Program-made: the position numbers and the translations under genes
The notes under the pieces: generated by a model
Databases searched by the model: none
What the model saw: only the letters and a program-made list of their open reading frames with translations
What the model was told of the DNA's origin: nothing
Assembly: GCA_027731885.1 (NCBI GenBank)
Contig: JAQCAO010000050.1
Span: forward strand, 1-9,525
Origin: Actinomycetota bacterium
Lineage (GTDB): Bacteria > Actinomycetota > Actinomycetes > Nanopelagicales > Nanopelagicaceae
Direction of reading: 5' to 3'
DNA: 9,525 nucleotides
Part shown: piece by piece, positions 6,249 to 9,525 of the stretch
How the letters are laid out: each line of letters opens with the position of its first letter
Position numbering within the stretch: the first letter of the stretch is position 1

Positions 6249-7334
6249 GTGGTTAACGATGCGCGTGGCACGCTCCTTGAGATTCGGGGACAAGTCCAGA
6301 GTGAACTCACCTCATATTTAGCGTTGCAGCGTGAATACCTTGGCGCAATCGGCTCCGAGTTGATTCCGGTCTGCGATGCCCTTGAGTCATTTCTCTTAGA
6401 AGGCGGCAAACGTTTACGTCCGCTCTTTGCATATGCCGGATTTAGCGCAACTGGTGCAGTTGCGACCGCGGCAGATATTCGCGCCTTTACCAGTCTCGAG
6501 TTATTGCAAGCTTGTGCGCTGATCCACGATGATCTGATGGATCGATCAGATACACGACGCGGTAAACCTGCGATACATCGCCACTTTGAAAATTTGCACC
6601 AAACCCAAGCGATGAATGGGCTAGCCGATCAATTCGGTGAAGCAGCTGCTGTCTTGTTAGGTGATCTAGCGCTGGTTTGGTCAGATCATTTGCTTCACAC
6701 ATCTGGTGTAACAAATGATGCGCTGCTATCTGCGCTATCAGTACACGATGAGATGCGGATTGAGTTAATGGCAGGGCAGTATCTTGATGTTCGCGAAGCC
6801 GGTGAGAAATCCCTCAGCGTTGATCGTTCGCTTCGTATCGCAAGATATAAATCTGGAAAATACACAATTGAGCGCCCGCTGCATTTAGGAGCAGTGTTAG
6901 CAATTACCGATCCGGCAGAGCGCAAGGAGTTAACCAATATTTTGAGCGCTTATGGACTACCGCTCGGTGAGGCTTTCCAACTGCGTGATGACATGCTCGG
7001 AATCTTCGGAGATCCATCAGTGACTGGCAAGCCTGCCGGTGATGATATTCGCGAAGGAAAGCGGACCGTTTTGATGGCGATGACCTTTGAGCGCGCAGAT
7101 CAGCAGACCAAGACAAAGTTGAGCGCCGCCCTAGGTCGCGAGGATCTAACTTCTGCAGATATTGAAGAGGTCCGCTCATTAATTACCGCAACAGGTGCAG
7201 TAAAAGATGTCGAAGATCTCATCGATGGCCTACTTTCCAACGCGCTAACTGCCGCAAATTCTGATGAAATTGCCCCTTCAGCCCGTGAGTTACTGGTTGA
7301 ACTTGCAACTAGCGCAATCCGTAGGAGTCATTAA
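6249..7334 (+). CDS. crtE: Polyprenyl diphosphate synthase, probably geranylgeranyl diphosphate synthase (CrtE/IdsA)
   Basis: Trans-isoprenyl diphosphate synthase (361 aa from the GTG at 6249) supplying GGPP for phytoene synthesis. Motifs: GGKRLRP (52-58, pyrophosphate/IPP binding), first aspartate-rich motif DDLMD (94-98) within LIHDDLMDRSDTRRGKP, GQYLDV (176-181), KSGKYT (201-206), and the second aspartate-rich region FQLRDDMLGIFGD (243-255) followed by GDDIREGKRT (264-273). The second motif reads DDMLG in place of DDxxD, as I recall for actinobacterial IdsA-like enzymes. Residues at -5 and -4 before the first motif are Cys and Ala, so product length cannot be fixed by the aromatic-residue rule. 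The crtI-crtB neighbours argue for GGPP (C20). Upstream in-frame starts (GTG 6189, ATG 6213 and 6225) would overlap metF. The stop overlaps the crtI ATG by one base (TAATG). Confidence 0.9.
   Translation: MVNDARGTLLEIRGQVQSELTSYLALQREYLGAIGSELIPVCDALESFLLEGGKRLRPLFAYAGFSATGAVATAADIRAFTSLELLQACALIHDDLMDRSDTRRGKPAIHRHFENLHQTQAMNGLADQFGEAAAVLLGDLALVWSDHLLHTSGVTNDALLSALSVHDEMRIELMAGQYLDVREAGEKSLSVDRSLRIARYKSGKYTIERPLHLGAVLAITDPAERKELTNILSAYGLPLGEAFQLRDDMLGIFGDPSVTGKPAGDDIREGKRTVLMAMTFERADQQTKTKLSAALGREDLTSADIEEVRSLITATGAVKDVEDLIDGLLSNALTAANSDEIAPSARELLVELATSAIRRSH
7324..7327 (+). promoter_or_regulatory. crtI: Shine-Dalgarno of crtI
   Basis: GGAG (within TAGGAG, 7322-7327) lies inside the last codons of crtE, 6 nt before the crtI ATG at 7334. 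This is among the strongest and best spaced ribosome binding sites in the window. It shows that crtI can be initiated independently as well as by coupling from crtE. Confidence 0.7.
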
Positions 7335-8818
7335 TGTCCGCCAGAGTTAAAGGTCCGACAGATCACGTTGTTGTTGTCGGTGCCGGGTTGGCTGGCCTGA
7401 GCGCTGCGCTTCGTTTAGCAGGTGCCGGGCGCAAGGTAACTGTTGTTGAACGTGAGAGCGTTCCGGGTGGAAGAAATGGTCTGCTCGAAAAAGATGGTTA
7501 CTCATTTGATACTGGACCCTCTGTTTTAACAATGCCTTCGCTCATTCAAGATGCCTTTAGCTGCGTTGGCGAAGATATGAAAGATTGGCTAGAACTCTCT
7601 CCCTTGAAGCCGCTTTACCGCGCCTTTTATCACGATGGATCGCAGATAGATGTGCATGCAAATACCGCGGAGATGGAAGAAGAGATTCGACGCACAGTTA
7701 GCGCCGAGGAAGCTCTGGGCTATCGTAGATATGTTGAATTCGTAACCAAGCTTTACAAGTACGAGATGAATGATTTTATTGATCGAAATATTGATTCTCC
7801 ATTTAACCTGTTAACGCCAAACTTGGCTCGCTTAATTGCACTTGGTGGATTTAGAAAGCTATCTCCAAAAGTAAATCAATTTTTAAAAGATCCGCGCTTG
7901 CAGAAGGTTTACTCTTTCCAAGCGATGTATGCGGGGGTTAGTCCACAGCAAGCCTTAGCGATTTATGCAGTAATCGCTTATATGGATTCAGTCAACGGTG
8001 TCTTCTTCCCTAAGGGTGGAATGCATGCGGTTCCTCGCGCCCTTGCCGCGGCTGCGCAAAAGCACGGCGTTACCTTTAAATACAACACAACTGTCACTAA
8101 ATTAGATGTTGTAAACGGTCGCGCTAAAGCGGTAATTACCAATACCGGAGAGCGGATTGAATGCGATGTTGTCGTGATGAATCCAGATCTGCCAGTCGTT
8201 TGGCGAGATCTGCTCGGCAAAACTCCGCTCTCAATTAAGCGCCTTAAGTACTCACCATCTTGCGCAACGCTACTTGTTGGCTCTTCCAAGAAGTACGATC
8301 ACGTAGCTCATCACAATATTCACTTTGGAAAATCTTGGGATGGCGTCTTCGATGAATTGATCAAGAAGAAGACTTTGATGAGCGATCCTTCAGTCCTAGT
8401 CACAATCCCGACTAAAGATGATGAAGCCCTAGCACCAGCTGGCAAAGAGAGTTATTACATTCTCTATCCAACCCCAAATTTAGATGCTGATATAGATTGG
8501 AAGAAAGAAGCCCGCCCATATCGCGATCACATGATCAAAACGTTGGAAGATCGCGGATATACCGGTTTCGGTGACTCAATTGAAACAGAAGTTATGACCA
8601 CGCCACTTGATTGGCAGGCACAGGGTATGGAACGTGGCGCACCATTTGCTAGCGCACATACTTTCTTCCAAACTGGACCTTTCCGTCCGCGCAATATCGC
8701 CGCTGGCTTTGAAAATGTAGTTTTCGCAGGTTCGGGTACCCAACCTGGCGTTGGCGTTCCGATGGTTCTTATCTCTGGTCGTTTAGCAGCAGAGCGAATC
8801 GTAGGTCCGGTTAAGTAA
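7334..8818 (+). CDS. crtI: Phytoene desaturase CrtI
   Basis: FAD-dependent bacterial-type phytoene desaturase that converts phytoene stepwise, usually to lycopene. It has 494 residues, normal for CrtI. The N-terminus carries VVVVGAGLAG (12-21) and VTVVERESVPGGRNG for FAD binding, then SFDTGPSVLTMP. An internal FFPKGGMHAVPRAL segment matches the family's F..GG.. region. The C-terminal motif is GSGTQPGVGVPMVLISG (466-482) followed by RLAAERI, the form typical of actinobacterial CrtI. It sits between crtE (1-bp overlap) and crtB (no gap), the classic early-carotenoid operon. It is clearly paralogous to the desaturase at 3243, but the two differ in the C-terminal motif and are not recent duplicates. 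Number of desaturation steps cannot be read from sequence alone. Confidence 0.93.
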   Translation: MSARVKGPTDHVVVVGAGLAGLSAALRLAGAGRKVTVVERESVPGGRNGLLEKDGYSFDTGPSVLTMPSLIQDAFSCVGEDMKDWLELSPLKPLYRAFYHDGSQIDVHANTAEMEEEIRRTVSAEEALGYRRYVEFVTKLYKYEMNDFIDRNIDSPFNLLTPNLARLIALGGFRKLSPKVNQFLKDPRLQKVYSFQAMYAGVSPQQALAIYAVIAYMDSVNGVFFPKGGMHAVPRALAAAAQKHGVTFKYNTTVTKLDVVNGRAKAVITNTGERIECDVVVMNPDLPVVWRDLLGKTPLSIKRLKYSPSCATLLVGSSKKYDHVAHHNIHFGKSWDGVFDELIKKKTLMSDPSVLVTIPTKDDEALAPAGKESYYILYPTPNLDADIDWKKEARPYRDHMIKTLEDRGYTGFGDSIETEVMTTPLDWQAQGMERGAPFASAHTFFQTGPFRPRNIAAGFENVVFAGSGTQPGVGVPMVLISGRLAAERIVGPVK

Positions 8819-9525
8819 GTGAATGAGTTAAACGCTGCCGGAATTCACGATCCAGAACTTCGCGCTTCATACCAAGAGTGCAAGCGGTTAAATTCTCTAC
8901 ACGGTAAGACTTACTACCTCGCTACCTTACTTTTGCCAGCAGCTAAACGCCCTTTCGTTCATGCTCTATACGGATTTGCTAGATATGCAGATGAGATAGT
9001 CGATGATCTAGCATCGACGCTAACCCCCGCTGAAAAAGCGGAGGTACTTAGAAAGTGGAGTTCTGAGGTTTTAGCGGGACTTAAATCTGGCTCAACTAGT
9101 GATGCCGTAGGTAAGGCGTTAATTGATACGGTGCAACGTTTTGCTATTCCGCATCAACACTTTGTAGATTTTCTCCATTCGATGGAGATGGATCTAACCG
9201 TTACGCAATATAAAACTTTTGATGATCTATATGAATATGTCTACGGTTCAGCAGCAGTAATTGGCTTAGAGATGGCCCCTATCCTGGGTGGAGATATCGT
9301 CAACTCCTTAGAGGCGGCTAAAGATTTAGGTGTGGCCTTTCAATTAGCAAACTTCATCCGTGATGTTGGCGAAGATCTAGACCGTGGTCGTATCTATCTG
9401 CCCCTTGATGAGTTGGCAGCATCAGGTGTAACTCCTGAGATGCTCTATGCCCGTAAGTTAACCCCCGAAATTATTGCCGCGCTCAAGTTCCAGATTGCTC
9501 GGGTAAGGCAGTTACAGAAAGCGGC
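8819..9525 (+). CDS. crtB: Phytoene synthase CrtB, 3'-truncated by the window edge
   Basis: Squalene/phytoene synthase family enzyme joining two GGPP molecules head to head into phytoene. The reading frame runs from a GTG at 8819, directly abutting the crtI stop, through 235 codons to the window end without a stop. Motifs: LNSLHGKTYYLA (24-35), first aspartate-rich motif in YGFARYADEIVDD (51-63, DxxxD at 58-62), MEMDLTVTQYKT (122-133), YVYGSAAVIG (140-149), and the second aspartate-rich motif in ANFIRDVGEDLDRGRIYLP (177-195, DxxxD at 182-186). Phytoene synthases are usually about 300 residues, so roughly 65-75 C-terminal residues lie downstream. The nearby ATG at 8823 is in another frame and hits a stop after two codons, so the GTG is the start. 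No good Shine-Dalgarno is visible, so coupling to crtI is likely. Confidence 0.92.
   Translation, partial: MNELNAAGIHDPELRASYQECKRLNSLHGKTYYLATLLLPAAKRPFVHALYGFARYADEIVDDLASTLTPAEKAEVLRKWSSEVLAGLKSGSTSDAVGKALIDTVQRFAIPHQHFVDFLHSMEMDLTVTQYKTFDDLYEYVYGSAAVIGLEMAPILGGDIVNSLEAAKDLGVAFQLANFIRDVGEDLDRGRIYLPLDELAASGVTPEMLYARKLTPEIIAALKFQIARVRQLQKA

Noticed and set aside
6227..6409. A 61-codon N-terminal extension of MetF reaching 6409.
   Set aside because: It lies opposite crtE coding sequence, its composition is Arg/Ser-rich and unlike MetF, and known MetF proteins begin close to the SFEFFPPK motif.
82..8289. Numerous 60-100 codon open frames antisense to or out of frame with the genes.
   Set aside because: They are shadows of the long coding regions, have no recognisable domains and no credible initiation sites.
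8823..8831. ATG at 8823 as the crtB start.
   Set aside because: It reads ATG AGT TAA and ends at once. The GTG at 8819 is in the phytoene synthase frame.
1..9525. tRNA/rRNA genes, insertion sequences, CRISPR arrays, riboswitches, phage or toxin-antitoxin systems.
   Set aside because: None was seen. Coding density is nearly complete, gene-free gaps are all under 50 bp, and no terminal inverted repeats or repeat arrays appear.

Overview
The window looks like chromosomal DNA of a streamlined, moderate-GC actinobacterium (roughly high-40s % G+C by eye). A freshwater Nanopelagicales (acI)-type bacterium is the best guess, but this is inferred, not shown. Three things point to Actinobacteria: metF and a polyprenyl diphosphate synthase diverge from each other, as seen next to idsA2 in mycobacteria; the CrtI C-terminus is of the actinobacterial type; and the CDP-alcohol phosphatidyltransferase belongs to the actinobacterial type that lacks the motif arginine. 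Genes are packed tightly, with repeated 1-4 bp stop/start overlaps, few strong Shine-Dalgarno sites and three likely GTG starts.

Layout. (A) Positions 1-4766, plus strand: a late-carotenoid block made of an alpha/beta hydrolase (5' end outside the window), a CrtA-like carotenoid monooxygenase, CruF-type 1',2'-hydratase, CruG-type glycosyltransferase and a CrtD-type desaturase. (B) Positions 4716-6226, minus strand: metF followed by a CDP-alcohol phosphatidyltransferase, coupled by an ATGA overlap. The second gene overlaps the 3' end of crtD tail to tail by 51 bp. (C) Positions 6249-9525, plus strand: the early-carotenoid block crtE-crtI-crtB, with crtB running off the window end.

How the genes work together. 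CrtE makes GGPP, CrtB condenses it to phytoene, and CrtI desaturates phytoene to lycopene. CruF would then hydrate an acyclic (psi) end to a 1'-hydroxy group, CrtD would add the 3',4' double bond, the CrtA-like enzyme would oxidise C-2', and CruG would glycosylate. The predicted product is a polar, hydroxylated, probably glycosylated membrane carotenoid with at least one acyclic end. No lycopene cyclase, beta-carotene oxygenase or rhodopsin gene lies in the window, so the other end of the molecule cannot be predicted.

The most interesting non-coding feature is the 22-bp gap between metF and crtE. It appears to hold two leaderless promoters back to back. Their -10 hexamers share one TA step, and each sits at exactly -12 to -7 from its own start codon. 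No RNA genes, mobile elements, CRISPR arrays or convincing terminators were seen. Every gene-free stretch is under 50 bp.
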